Assembly (NCBI GenBank): GCA_014526335.1
Contig: JACTAT010000024.1
Location: 397,635 to 461,634 of the forward strand
Origin: Chrysaora quinquecirrha
Lineage: Eukaryota; Cnidaria; Scyphozoa; Semaeostomeae; Pelagiidae
Direction: 5' to 3'
Length of the DNA stretch: 64,000 nt
Within the stretch, counting starts at the first letter, position 1. Every line of letters begins with the position of its first letter. The notes beneath the pieces are model-generated. The model did not search any database and was not told the origin of the DNA. It saw only the letters and a program-made list of their open reading frames with translations. This document shows, piece by piece, positions 33,506-45,639 of the stretch. The translations under genes and the position numbers were made by a program.

Positions 33506-33756
33506 CAGTTTTCCAAAATAAATCTCCATTGTCGAAAATTCTACCAAAATTATTGTAATAAATATAGTATCAAAATATACCGTCAGACAATGGAGATGGA
33601 AGATTGTGGGGTTAAAGGTGGCGTGTATATGTGGAGTCGAGGGCATCAAAACAAATCGCCGGGCACCGTTTAGGACATTGAGATCGCGGTGCTTAGACAA
33701 GCTGTACACGTCACCACACTAACTGGATATCAATGAACCATGCTTAAGTATAGCGT

Positions 33757-33829
33757 GGTGAGATAGCTCAGTCGGTAGAGCGCCTGTCATGAAAACAGGA
33801 GGCCGCGAGTTCGAAGCTCGCTCTCACCA
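33757..33829 (+). tRNA. tRNA-like gene, consensus copy
   Basis: tRNA part is consensus. The upstream hairpin carries one change (AGCGTGG instead of AGCATGG). Confidence 0.7.
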
Positions 33830-34080
33830 CAGTTTTCCAAACTAAATCTCCATTGTCGAAAATTCTACCAAAATTATTGTAATAAATATAGTATCAAAAT
33901 ATACCGTCAGACAATGGAGATGGAAAATTGTGGTGTTAAAGGTGGCGTGTATATGTAGAGTCGAGGGCATCAAAACAAATCGCCGGGCACCGTTTAGGAC
34001 ATTGAGATCGCGGTGCTTAGACAAGCTGTACACGTCACCACACTAACTGGATATCAATGAACCATGCTTAAGTATAGCAT

Positions 34081-34153
34081 GGTGAGATAGCTCAGTCGGT
34101 AGAGCGCCTGTCATGAAAACAGGAGGCCGCGAGTTCGAAGCTCGCTCTCACCA
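34081..34153 (+). tRNA. tRNA-like gene, consensus copy
   Basis: Consensus in all arms. Confidence 0.7.
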
Positions 34154-34404
34154 CAGTTTTCCAAAATAAATCTCCATTGTCGAAAATTCTATCAAAATTA
34201 TTGTAATAAATATAGTATCAAAATATACCGTCAGACAATGGAGATGGAAAATTGTGGGGTTAAAGGTGGCGTGTATACGTGGAGTCGAGGGCATCAAAAC
34301 AAATTGCTGGGCACCGTTTAGGACATTGAGATTGCGGTGCTTAGACAAGCTGTACACGTCACCACACTAACTGGATATCAATGAACCATGCTTAAGTATA
34401 GCAT

Positions 34405-34478
34405 GGTGAGATAGCTCAGTCGGTAGAGCGCCTGTCATGAAAACAGGAGGTCATGAGTTCGAAAGCTCGCTCTCACCA
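34405..34478 (+). tRNA. tRNA-like gene, damaged T arm
   Basis: The variable region and T stem read GGTCATGAG and an extra A lies in the T loop (TTCGAAAG), making the copy one base longer. Confidence 0.55.
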
Positions 34479-34729
34479 CAGTTTTCCAAAATAAATCTCC
34501 ATTGTCGAAAATTCTACCAAAATTATTGTAATAAATATAGTATCAAAATATACCGTCAGACAATGGAGATGGAAAATTGTGGTGTTAAAGGTGGCGTGTA
34601 TATGTAGAGTCGAGGGCATCAAAACAAATCGCCAGGCACCGTTTAGGACATTGAGATCGCGGTGCTTAGACAAGCTGTACACGTCACCACACTAACTGGA
34701 TATCAATGAACCATGCTTAAGTATAGCAT

Positions 34730-34802
34730 GGTGAGATAGCTCAGTCGGTAGAGCGCCTGTCATGAAAACAGGAGGCCGCGAGTTCGAAGCTCGCTCTCAC
34801 CA
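34730..34802 (+). tRNA. tRNA-like gene, consensus copy
   Basis: Consensus in all arms. Confidence 0.7.
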
Positions 34803-35053
34803 CAGTTTTCCAAAATAAATCTCCATTGTCGAAAATTCTACCAAAATTATTGTAATAAATATAGTATCAAAATATACCGTCAGACAATGGAGATGGAAAA
34901 TTGTGGGGTTAAAGGTGGCGTGTATATGTGGAGTCGAGGGCATCAAAACAAATCGCCGGGCACCGTTTAGGACATTGAGATCGCGGTGCTTAGACAAGCT
35001 GTACACGTCACCACACTAACTGGATATCAATGAACCATGCTTAAGTATAGCAT

Positions 35054-35126
35054 GGTGAGATAGCTCAGTCGGTAGAGAGCCTGTCATGAAAACAGGAGGC
35101 CGCGAGTTCGAAGCTCGCTCTCACCA
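35054..35126 (+). tRNA. tRNA-like gene, D-stem variant
   Basis: GAGC of the D stem is changed to GAGA, losing one pair; otherwise consensus. Confidence 0.6.
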
Positions 35127-35377
35127 CAGTTTTCCAAAATAAATCTCCATTGTCGAAAATTCTACCAAAATTATTGTAATAAATATAGTATCAAAATATA
35201 CCGTCAGACAATGGAGATGGAAAATTGTGGTGTTAAAGGTGGCGTGTATATGTAGAGTCGAGGGCATCAAAACAAATCGCCGGGCACCGTTTAGGACATT
35301 GAGATCGCGGTGCTTAGACAAGCTGTACACGTCACCACACTAACTGGATATCAATGAACCATGCTTAAGTATAGCAT

Positions 35378-35449
35378 GGTGAGATAGCTCAGTCGGTAGA
35401 GCGCCTGTCATGAAAACAGGAGGCCATGAGTTCAAGCTCGCTCTCACCA
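35378..35449 (+). tRNA. tRNA-like gene, damaged T arm
   Basis: Same T-arm lesion as the copy at 33434. One C is also missing downstream of the TTTT terminator. Confidence 0.55.
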
Positions 35450-35699
35450 CAGTTTTCAAAATAAATCTCCATTGTCGAAAATTCTACCAAAATTATTGTA
35501 ATAAATATAGTATCAAAATATACCGTCAGACAATGGAGATGGAAAATTGTGGGGTTAAAGGTGGCGTGTATATGTGGAGTCGAGGGCATCAAAACAAATC
35601 GCCGGGCACCGTTTAGGACATTGAGATCGCGGTGCTTAGACAAGCTGTACACGTCACCACACTAACTGGATATCAATGAACCATGCTTAAGTATAGCAT

Positions 35700-35772
35700 G
35701 GTGAGATAGCTCAGTCGGTAGAGCGCCTCTCATGAAAACAGGAGGCCGCGAGTTCGAAGCTCGCTCTCACCA
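35700..35772 (+). tRNA. tRNA-like gene, anticodon-stem variant
   Basis: CCTCT instead of CCTGT gives one mismatch in the anticodon stem; otherwise consensus. Last complete copy of array 2. Confidence 0.6.
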
Positions 35773-35914
35773 CAGTTTTCCAAAATAAATCTCCATTGTC
35801 GAAAATTCTACCAAAATTATTGTAATAAATATAGTATCAAAATATACCGTCAGACAATGGAGATGGAAAATTGTGGGGTTAAAGGTGGCGTGTATATGTG
35901 GAGTCGAGGGCATC

Positions 35915-37285
35915 TAAGCAATAGCAAAAGCAAAAGTTATTCCAGTTTTCAAAAATGGTGATCGTAGCAGCCCGGATAACTATAGGCCTATTTCTTTGCT
36001 GTCCTGTTTCGAGAAGATCATGGAGCGGTTGATAGCAAAACGAATTGTCTCTTTTATTAAACAAAACAAAATTCTTTATGAACTTCAATTTGGTTTTAGA
36101 GAAGGACATTCTACTGTACATGCCCTCTTGGAGCTTCTTGACAAAATTTATCATAACCTTGATGAAAATAGGTCATGCCTTGGTGTTTTTCTAGATTTGT
36201 CTAAAGCTTTTGACACGATTGATCATTCGGTTCTGTTGCATAAACTTCGATACTACGGATTTAGGGGGAAAATAAATGAATGGTTTGCGAGCTATCTTCG
36301 AAACCGCAAACAATTCACTTCTGTAAATGGCACCTTTTCGTCGCTTGAAAAAATAGAAAGAGGTGTTCCACAAGGCTCTGTATTGGGGCCCATACTCTTC
36401 ACTTTATACGTAAATGACATGCCAAATGCGATTTCGGCAAAGCCAAGACTATTTGCTGACGATACATGTATCTTTTTCTTTGACGAAAATATGATTAGGC
36501 TCAAACAGTATACTAATGTTGAACTACAGAACCTTTTCGAATGGTTAAATGCCAACAAACTACTCGTCAATACGACTAAAACTTACTACTGTGTCTTTAC
36601 TTCATCGAGAAAGAATATAACTTATAATTCAGTTCCCATACAAATGGGAGACGAACTAAAGCAGACTAATGAAATAAAATATCTGGGAATCAAGATTGAT
36701 GACAAACTTGTTTGGGACAAACATATAAGTAAAGTTAAAGTGGAAATTGTAAAATACTGCTCAATATTTGCAAAGCTCAGACATTCTATTCCCAGGGGGT
36801 GTTTGATGACCCTTTATGATTCTCTGGTAACATCTAAAATAGGATATGCCCTTGAAGCATATGGTGTAGCCTCAAATAAAAATATTAAAGAGCTTCAGAT
36901 TGCCCAAAATAGAATTCTCAAGAAAATTAATTTTAAAGATTGCATGTATCCGACAAACATCTTACATAAGGAATCTAAAACTCTAAAAATTGCTGACTTG
37001 TATAACTCTAAAGTTTTAAAATTAATGCATCATGTGCATTTTAAAGCAAAAAACCTTCCAGATATCTTTCAAAATTACTTTAAGACTAAGGAATACTCTC
37101 GTAAATACGAAACTAGACAAAAGCATAACTATAAAGTTCATCGATTCAACAAAGTTTGGGGAAATAAAATGATAAGAAATATGGGTGCTCGACTTTGGAA
37201 TAACCTTCCGGAGTCACTAAAACTAACATCTAATGGAAAGGCTTTTAGCAAACAATTTAAGAACCTAACTTTTGAAAGCTATTAA
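35915..37285 (+). pseudogene. LINE reverse transcriptase (CR1/L2-like), 5'-truncated
   Basis: One long open frame from the satellite junction to TAA at 37283. RT blocks in order: VIPVFKNGD and NYRPISLL, FGFREGHST, VFLDLSKAFDTIDH, GVPQGSVLGPILF, and FADDTCIF with the catalytic Asp pair, followed by thumb and C-terminal regions (LGIKIDDKLVWDKHI, LYDSLVTSKIGYALEAYG). The domain copies the element's RNA at the nicked target. Endonuclease and ORF1 are missing on this side, so the reading frame is intact but the element is not. The 3' end has (TGAA)n, as in L2-type LINEs. It may be the same family as the ORF1 at 30425, which cannot be proven since the middle is absent. Confidence 0.85.
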
Positions 37286-37589
37286 TATCCCGAACAAAAA
37301 ATGACCAGCAAACAGAGATGAGAAAACCTTATTCCCTTTTTCAGAATATTAGGAAAATTGATTATTTTAAGTTATCCCTTAATGTTAGTCGGTTATACTT
37401 AAAGCAAGTAAGAAACTATGATATCAATTAATATTATTATTATGCGCAACCTTTTTTTATGATTATAACCAGTATTTTTAGAATTTAATAATTGTTAGTT
37501 TTGTTACCTTTGTGGCGGCCCAAGCAAGATAAGCTCTGCTTTTTTTGGGCCGTGTGGAGTACATTTTATTATTGTAAATTGTATTTCTA

Positions 37590-37630
37590 CAAATAAAAAT
37601 GAATGAATGAATTTGAATGAATGAATTTAA
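37590..37630 (+). repeat. (TGAA)n 3' tail of LINE
   Basis: AATAAAAATGAATGAATGAA followed by a second TGAATGAATGAA block, about 310 bp after the RT stop. It likely marks the LINE 3' terminus. Confidence 0.75.
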
Positions 37631-38930
37631 GATATTCGAGGTGTATTACAGAAAGACTGATTCTCACAAACCTAAGAGGAAGCAAGTCTGGAATGAGATA
37701 GAACCTGCTACTGCATGGATTTAAATCAATTGAAATCAATGAAAAATGATTTCAAATAATTGAAAATCATTACTAGAATGCAAAATTAAAACACTTATGT
37801 GGACAAGAAATAAAAATAATTGAAAATAACAATATACTACCATATAAGAAATAAATGGCATACACAATCTTTATGACAAGACATAGGCTTATGTCAATCA
37901 GAGACAAAATTCAAAAATTAAGAAGTCGAACATCCATGGAGAATTGGCAACAGCTTTTTTGCTGTTGGGGTGCCAAAGGCCAACGGCTGATGAGCCTTAC
38001 TCCTCCAATAAGAAGGGAGCTAAACATATGGACAAATACTATAAATGGAAAGGAAAAAAAATCATGGATACTGAATAGTCTTATGCTACACAAGAAAAAT
38101 ACATGGAAATACTGTAACAGCAATGTTCAATACAATCTCATTTCTTAAACTCTGGAATATATGGAAACCCTACATTAAAAGTCAAAGTATACTTAGCCAT
38201 TCTGCCCTTACAGATCATATTTCCTCAAATACCTGATCTTTTACAGTATGGGGATTTTTCCTCCAAAAAACAATAAGACCAGTGACAATATGGGGATTTT
38301 TCCTCCAAATTTTAATGAAACGAGTAAAAAAACATATATATCCAAGAAGGTCTTAATACTTGACCCTACTATATTCAACATTTACAGATCAAGTGGCCAC
38401 TCTCAGTGGACAGAATAAAAACATTAGCTAATTTTAAAACCACGCTGTGTTGTTTGAAAACAGACCTACTCTTGGTTTACTATTTTATTGTACATTTGCA
38501 ACACCTAGTATTCAATACTTGATCACAATGTAAGTCTCCTGAAAGGGAGCTGAACCATGGGAGGAATTCTGAACCAAAGTGTGTATTACTCTTCCCATAT
38601 TTTGTCATATTTTTTCATTTTATTGATATTTTTGTTGTTTTTAACCAAACAAAAACATAAAATCTAAATTCTCCGTATCCCCAAGTTGGCTTGCAGACAT
38701 TTTTGCCGACACATTTCATGTTATTTCATTGGCAGACAAACGTTCAAAATTTCATAGTCAAAAAGGTGCTTGTGATCCATTGGAGTTGCAACATTAATAG
38801 ATCATTCATTAGCCCCTCTTATATTGATATTAATCTTTGATGGCAAGGGGTTGCAGGGGTGCATGGACCTAACTTTGTTTTCAGGGAATTACAGAATTGA
38901 AAGCTCGTGTTTCTTTGGCCCATGAGTCAA
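37631..38930 (+). other. AT-rich stretch without recognised gene
   Basis: A 97-codon frame at 37855-38148 is unrecognised. A 20-bp segment (TATGGGGATTTTTCCTCCAA) occurs twice, near 38247 and 38291. ATTGAAAAT-type short repeats lie near 37725-37830. An LTR for the downstream BEL/Pao relic could lie here, but I see no mate. Confidence 0.3.
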
Positions 38931-38973
38931 ATTACTAAAGCCAACTCGAAAGGAACAAAAGAACATTGAACAG

Positions 38974-40353
38974 ATGTATGGCAGCATGCGTAAGCTGGTT
39001 GAGATATACAAAGTGAAGATTGAATCAAATATTGGCAACAACTTTGCTGTTGAGGTTGATTGCATAAACGCCGAGAAGAATGTGCTAACTTATTTACCAA
39101 ACCCGAACATTGGTGCAATAAAAGCAAAACAGCCAAGATTACGAAGATTGACTTTCTGTGATGAAACATCAAATGGCAAAACCCTTCCTATTCATATTGT
39201 GTTGGGAGTCAGAGATTATCAAAGAATTAGAACAAATGAGCCCCCGGTGCTTGGAAAAAACCCTGACACTGATCCTGTTGCTGAATTCACAGAGTTGGGT
39301 TGGACACTGTTTGGAGGAGTACAACTGGGAAAGCCAGACGAAAAACAGTTCCTTCTGCATACTGGGCAAGAAGAGTTCGAAAGACTGTGCTCCTTGGATG
39401 TCCTTGGACTCGAAGATCTACCAAAGAGTGACCAATTCAGTCATGCAGACTTTAAGGAACAAATAGAGCGTACCACCGATGGTCGCTATGAAACAAAGCT
39501 CCCATGGAAACAGGATCATGCAAAGCTGTGTGAAAACAAGGAGCAAGCTTTGGCTCGGCTCAACTCTACAACCAAGAAGCTCGAGAAACTCGACAAACTT
39601 CAAGCTTATGATGACGTCATGAATGAGCAAATCAACGTTGGAGTACTAGAACCAGTTCCTGACAAGCCGACGGGGGAGACAGTACACTATGTCCCCCACC
39701 AGCCAGTAATCCGCGAACAAGCTGAGACAACAAAACTAAGAATTGTGTACGATTGTTCCGCAAAGCCACATGTTAATGCCCCTTCATTAAATGAGTGTCT
39801 CGAGACTGGGCCTTCACTGCAACCCAAGCTGTTTGACATCTTGCTGCGAAATCGTTTTCGTCCGATTTGCATAACTGGTGACATACAGAAAGCCTTTCTC
39901 CAAATTGGACTCAACCCTCAAGACCGTGATGTGCAGAGAGTCTTATGGTACAACAACTTGAAGGACAGACATGTAGCTGAGTATCGATTTACTCGCGTTA
40001 TTTTTGGCGCAACTTCAAGCCCTTACATTCTTGGGGCGACGTTAGAAAAGCACCTTGAACAATACTGTGAGCAGTATCCCACTACTTCAATGGCACTACT
40101 AACCGACACATACGTTGATGACATTCAAGGAGGAGGAGCCAGCATTGATGAAGCTGCCAAATTCAAAGAAGAAGCAACAAACATTATGGCTGATGCTGGC
40201 TTCAAATTACATAAGTGGCATTCGAATGTCCGTCATCTTGAGGCAGATCACAGTAACACACAACTTGGGACAGCTGCTGACATCCCAGATAACGAAACTA
40301 AAATTCTGGGAATTCCCTTTCAGAGAAGATATCAACAAAGCTACTTACAATGA
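38974..40353 (+). pseudogene. BEL/Pao retrotransposon protease-RT relic
   Basis: The 459-codon frame begins inside the A17-type aspartic protease region: LPIHIVLGVRDYQRI, EPPVLGKNPDTDP and FTELGWTLFGG match its C-terminal half, but the active-site Asp upstream is lost. Reverse transcriptase follows: LRIVYDCSAKPH, ITGDIQKAFLQI, FGATSSPYIL and TYVDDIQGG with the catalytic YVDD. In a live element these mature the polyprotein and copy the RNA. The frame breaks near 40320, where GIPF shifts to another frame, before RNase H. Gag and LTRs were not found. Confidence 0.8.
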
Positions 40354-40408
40354 TAGACATGACTGAAGAGAAAAACACTGCAAACTATTTTATTTATGGA
40401 CTGCTATA

Positions 40409-40886
40409 ATGCTACAATTATGGAAAGCTTCTACAAATCACATTGTTCATCAACAGATTTGCGGCAAATTGCAAGGGGGTAAATTTTGTGGACCACTAAC
40501 AACTGAAGAAATACAGCAATCTGAAAAGATGTTGATCAAACTTGCGCAGAGAAGATACTCCTTTGATTGCAATCTAGTCAAGCAGCAAGATGAAAGCAGC
40601 ATATGGTCGAGTGCCAAACTACCATCCTGTCTTACTGCCAAAACAAGGTTTATTCGTAGAGCAACTAGTGATACATTATCATCTGCAAAGTTGCACGGGG
40701 AGTACAATCAGAGCCGTGCATTTGAAATTATGCCGCGAACAGAGAGCTGAGAAATATCAACGCACATTGAAAGTGTTTGCTGCCAGAGGAGAAACACCAA
40801 ATATCTTGGTGAGCGATCATGCTAAGATGTTCCTATCTACAGCTGCTCTGTCATTCTTGTCTAAACTGCTCTGTCACTCTGTATAA
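40409..40886 (+). pseudogene. BEL/Pao integrase relic, frameshifted
   Basis: Pieces of the integrase that follows RT in this family are readable in alternating frames: YHPVLLPKQGLFVEQLVIHYH (Zn-binding part), then IRAVHLKLC and LVSDHAKMF of the core. The RNase H region and most of the core are missing. It is probably the remnant of the element at 38974, with a large internal deletion between 40353 and about 40590. Confidence 0.65.
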
Positions 40887-42756
40887 TGTTTTAACTAATT
40901 GACTAAAAACCTAACAAACTGGGAAAATTATGACCAAGCATAACTAACTAGCTAACTTATCTATTAAAAACCTGACTTGTGTGTGTGTCATGGCGGCCAC
41001 ACATATTTGATTAGAGCTCTTAGTTAGTGATTGAAATTCTATGTTTTAACTCCAGTTAGTACACTTTTTTGGTGGATACTAAGAAAGATTTTCTTAATCT
41101 TGCTGGAAATAGAAAGATTTTGATCATGTAAATAAGCAAATTGTGATGGATCATAAAATTGATGTTACCTTCATGCATTATGATAAAACCCACAGATTCA
41201 AAAGCTTGGGCCAATTTAATAGAAAAAAGATATGATGATCACATGAGTTGAGTTAATGGATTCTCTGTTACTTGTAGACCTGATGCTTAGGATATGAAAT
41301 TCAGTCACATTGATTATAAAATCTTGCTCAAAGTGGGTAAAAACCAATTTGGACAATCTCAATTTTTGGAAATGGCACATCAACCCTGCAGTGTCAGGTA
41401 CACATTGGTTGGAAAAGCAACAGGTGCAAAAGCTCACTGAAATATAGTCAAATTGTGAAAAATCTTATTTGGATAAAGAAATAAGTTATTTTTCTCAAGA
41501 ACAGAAAGATCACACAATAAATCCAAAAATTTAAATTCTTAATATGACTGTAGATAAGGCAATCCTTGACAATGACAAGGAAAACAACAACTCATGCCTC
41601 CCAGAAAATGGACATTTCAGCCCAAGTTTAACAAAAATTAGACATGTTTCTCAAGTATTAACAAGACCAAAAGCGAAAAAAAGGATCTAAAAGAATCATT
41701 ATCTGTAAGGGAAGAATCTTAAAAACATGCCCCTGAAATTCAAGAAAATATTGCCAAAAATGTTACAAATTGCTAAAGAAAAATGAAAATTTGAGAGCTG
41801 ACATGAAAATTATGAAAAAAGAAAATAAAGAGCTAATGGAACAATACTGCCATGAACGTGGTGAACTTTTAGATAAAATAAAAATCCTTTAAGAAGACAA
41901 CACGGAAATGAAGAAAAACTCTCTGCACTTAATAACTCTCATCACTCTTTCAAAACAGAAGTTCAACTAAAGGCAATTTTGGTGCCACAAATTTTAGAAA
42001 TTGAGAGCCGAAAAATTCCGAGCTTAACAGAATAACAACAAAAATTGCACTGAACACAATGCTGGCACTACAAGTTATAGAAATTGAGCCCAAAAAAATT
42101 CTGATGCTTCCTCGCAAGTCCTGTTATTTTCACACCTTTCCATCCGACCTTTGCAATTAATAGGAAAGAAACCACATTTGTCATTGCCCAATGATGGGAG
42201 ACGCATGTCTTCTGAAACGTTGCCCTTCTAAATAAGGTTTGTCATGATAAGTGGTGACTATTTATCTAATACGGCATCAGAAACAGCTTTGATAAGTCTA
42301 AATATATTTACTCTGCATTAAAGGAAACTAAATCTTTGCTTAGCTCTGATGTGTATTAACTTTGATGGATTTATATCGAGGTTTTTTTGAAGCTGTCTCA
42401 AATTAGATGTCACACAAGTATGTCCACAAATAAAAATAATTGAAGTATTTCGCATGAATATCTTGCAGCACCACAAATTACACCAGATATTCAAATTGAG
42501 ATAGACTTTGATTTGTAACTGAAGTTGGTACAATAAGGTTCAAGTTGTATTAGCAATCAAAAATTATTTTTCTAGTAGCTGGCTCGAACATATGAAAAAT
42601 ACCTGTTTGCTTTAGACAACATCTGAGTGCAGTGTTTCCTGGAGTGCCTACCATGCTAGCCAAAACAGAAAGGACGAAATTTCATTTGCCTGCCATTTCT
42701 GTGATCCCTTCTTTTGTGTCAAGATGACTCAAAGAGTTTTGCCATGATAATACTCT
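40887..42756 (+). other. Non-coding stretch with possible decayed hammerhead
   Basis: No gene recognised. AT-rich and full of stops, with A-rich patches at 41500-42000. Near 42185-42225 lies ATGATGGGAGACGCAT, then GTCTTCTGAAACGTTG, whose spacing resembles a Penelope-type hammerhead (stem II GAGAC/GTCTT, then GAAAC and palindromic ACGT). The first core block is mutated and stem I does not pair. Confidence 0.3.
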
Positions 42757-44690
42757 ATGGATGTAACAAAAATGGCTATTCAAGGTTTGAATCAAGGTCA
42801 ATTATTACCTATGATCGGCCATTTTTTGCCCTTGTTAAATCCATTCAGTGGTAGTGGCCTGAAACATACAGGGAGCAAACCTTTGTTATATTGCTACGTG
42901 CTTTGCATATTGAGATTGCAGCCTGGAAAGTTGTTGGGAATTGGTTGGAGAATGTTGGCTGAGTAGAGTCCATTATGCAAGGATATGTGTTACTGTATTC
43001 ATTGATGAAAGCTTCCCATTATGTCCACACTAAGCAAGCACATTAAATTGCAGCAAGTGCAGTCACCCTTCTTCAGCAAGAAGCCTACAAGAATTATAAA
43101 AGGAAAATGCCATAAGTCTATGAAAGCATGGAGGCATTGATAGAAGGAAGGAAAAGAGAAAGCCTGCAGTTCCCATATTGGCATACAGCATTCCAACTAG
43201 AAGTACTTGATATTCCATTCGCAGGATCACTTAGAAGTGGTAATTTTCAGCTTTACCCTGAATGCATAACAAAGTTGACACCTTGGTGTTCTAATGTGGA
43301 TCATCCAACTTACGCAAGATTGATGTCAGTTCATGTTACAGATATGGCATCTCTAAAGATCACTAACCCACAAGTTGCAGCAGAGATGGTCATTTCATAG
43401 TAAATAGAATATCCAGACTGCTATTTCTGCAGTAGCAATTGACCAAGCTCATGAGCAAAACTATGCAATTGTCAATGGGGATGCAGTAGGTTTGTTCCAG
43501 AATATGCTGTGACAAAATGGATGGTAAGAGGTCCCGAAATTGCTTGCATCCTTGCAGAATTTGACGCCTCTTCATGCAAAATATATTGACTGAAAGATAT
43601 GCATCACCATGATCAGTCTATAAGTATTCAGAAAGACTTTGTTGAAAAAGTAAATTCTCTAGCTGCAACAATGACTGATATGGGAAATCCATTTTTAGAA
43701 GACAGATATAACATGCTTCGTTTGGATTATAGGGGTATCTTAGAAGAAGATGCAGTAAAATCTGTTCGGAAAGACTTGTAGCAGAGAAAGCCACTATTGA
43801 TCCGCTGAGAATCAATTGTGCCCTCCATCGTTATCTCAACATGAAAAGATTTGATCCACTAAGAAAGATCTTTTAGAGTGTCTAGATAAGATCAAGAGTT
43901 GAGAAAAGAAGCTCCTCAAACCGATCTTGTATTCCTAGATGGGGCTCCTTCGTCAATGTGATACGACCAGTGAATGCCACAACCTTAGATGAATATTCTT
44001 ATAATGCTTTTAATTCGCACCTCAAATGGTGGCTGGAATCTGCAAGTCAAGTTGATTTAGTCTGGGACGACCACAGAATAGAAAGCTTCAAAGGTCACAC
44101 AAGAGAGAAGCGCAGAAAGGGATCCCAGAGAAGGTAGGCTCAGGCATAGCTCTACCAGGAGACTGGCAACTGTTTCTAAAAAATGTTGAGAACAAAGGTG
44201 AGCCGTTTGGATTCTTGGCAGTTGTGGTTCTCACTGTGTTTTGTGTAAGGTTATTCAACATCAATGAATTATGGCTTCCCTTTGGCACCCGAAACAATGT
44301 GTTTCATTCCTGCACATGAAATAGCTGATTCCCTTGGGCCAAAAAGATGTTTCATTAATTAACCGGATTTGATACCGTCTCTGGCTTTGCAACCCATGGT
44401 AAAAAGAGAGCATGGGAAACATGGAAAGCAATTGATGATCTTATACAAGCATTTATTGTGTTATCTGAATCACCAGAAGAGATTCCTGATGGCGTGATGA
44501 CAACCTTTGAGCGATTTACCATTTCGCTGTATGATCACACAACTCAACTCCAGGCTACTAACAAAGCATGTAAGCACCTGTTCACAACAAAGAACAGAAC
44601 AATGGACCAATAAGTCATCAAGAGTTTCTACCCTGTACCAAAACTGTCTATTGTATAAAAAAGTGATGTTCTTGAAAGGACCCCTCAAGT
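42757..44690 (+). pseudogene. Decayed copy of multi-copy transposon-like protein family (C-terminal half)
   Basis: I recognise the family only as one that recurs in invertebrate genomes without a settled function. Readable blocks in several frames, in order: a segment with AALKA-like and AHQ-like helices (about 42800-43100); FQYWH-like and LRSGNFQLY...PW...DHPTYARLM (43170-43330); DMGNPFLEDRYNMLRLD (43676-43730); a GFDTVSGFATHGKKRAWE-like block (44370-44420); and FERFTISLYD (44509-44540). At least eight frame changes or stops. Equivalent C-terminal blocks lie at 56890-57570 on the other strand, and the N-terminal part of another copy at 57620-59390. Confidence 0.5.
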
Positions 44691-45040
44691 AAAAATCTTC
44701 CTAGTAATGCTGACAAATTTTTCACTGATCATCCTCGAACATCTGTTATTTACATGCTTCCTAAAATCCATAAATCATCCCATCCAGGTAGACCAAATGC
44801 ATCTGCAGTTTCATGTCCATCATCCCAGATCCACACATTTCTTGATTCCATTCTCACACCAATTGTCCATAAATTATTACATTTTTCAAAGACTCATCTG
44901 ATGCTCTTGTATCTTTAATGATTTTCACTTTACTGGTTACAGCCACTACCTTTTTACCATGGACGTCAAATCTTTGCATACAGTCATTCCCCATGCTGAT
45001 GGTCTTTCTGCTCTTAAACACTTTTTTGGAATAACAAAGT
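44690..45040 (+). pseudogene. Penelope-like reverse transcriptase fragment
   Basis: Reads YMLPKIHKSSHPGRPNA, SCPSSQIHTFLDSIL and, after frameshifts, KDSSDALVS and FTMDVKSL with HADGLSALKHFFG. These match the early RT blocks of Penelope-like elements (LPKIHK, then PGRPI.S...S, FLD, SYIKD, DVSSLYTNIPH). No later blocks. It abuts an RTE-type fragment on the opposite strand at about 45060. It need not belong to the GIY-YIG piece at 6207. Confidence 0.6.
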
Positions 45041-45059
45041 AACAAATATCCACCTACTT

Positions 45060-45225
45060 CAATGGTGTCTTGTGAGAAGACTAAGTAGGTGTAATTCATC
45101 TTGGGCAAGAATTTTTCCAGGTATTCAAACAGTGTCTGTCTATCAACGGTGTCAAAGGCTTTTGACATATCCAGAAATAGATGTATTTCATAGTCAGATG
45201 AATTGATAGCTTTTCCTGCCAGCAT
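45060..45225 (-). pseudogene. RTE-type LINE reverse transcriptase fragment
   Basis: On the minus strand: MLAGKAINSSDYEIHLFLDM, then SKAFDTVDRQTLFEYL, the second RT block with its first catalytic Asp, in the form usual for RTE-like elements. Only about 55 codons are left before the sequence changes to the Penelope fragment. Immobile. Confidence 0.6.
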
Positions 45226-45639
45226 TTTGATGGTGAAGAGAATTTAGAAGGTGATAAGCCCAAACCTTCAATTCCACTAGCTCCTGGTCCTGTTTTGTCA
45301 TAAAAAATTTCTAGAAAATTGGCAGAAGGTACAGAAAGTAAGATAAAAAAAAGAGCATCAAAAGCGCAAATAAGAAAAAGAAGAACAAAGAGAAAAGAAA
45401 GATGAAGAATGCGACAAAAAAGTACAAATCTATTTTAAAAGAGGCTTCAAAACATTTGAGAGGAGAAGATAGAAGACATTTAAGAAATAAATTAAAATAT
45501 AATATGCTTTTGTAAATATGTATTTTTATAAATTTTTTATATTTTTTTGGGTAATAGAATATATATTAGAGATAATTTATGTAGATGAACATTTGACGCA
45601 TTTATTGAAGAGTGATTTCTTAAACGATAAGTTAATGAA
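45226..45639 (+). other. Lysine-rich remnant at the left side of the Maverick relic
   Basis: Short Lys/Arg-rich frames (about 45330-45510) and AT-rich DNA. This could be the remains of a small basic Maverick protein, but no motif decides it. The left terminal inverted repeat, integrase, ATPase and penton genes expected to the left were not found. Confidence 0.3.

Larger units (their letters stand above)
32931..35914 (+). repeat. tRNA-bearing 324-bp satellite, array 2
   Basis: About 9.2 direct units. It starts with GT then the unit start CCGTCAGACAATGG immediately after LINE endonuclease sequence, and ends inside a unit at GAGGGCATC (35914), where LINE reverse transcriptase begins. Unit length stays 323-325 bp. 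Some units share private variants (CATGAGTTC in the T arm at 33434, 34405 and 35378; TGTAGAGTC instead of TGTGGAGTC), showing spread by local duplication or conversion. Confidence 0.9.
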
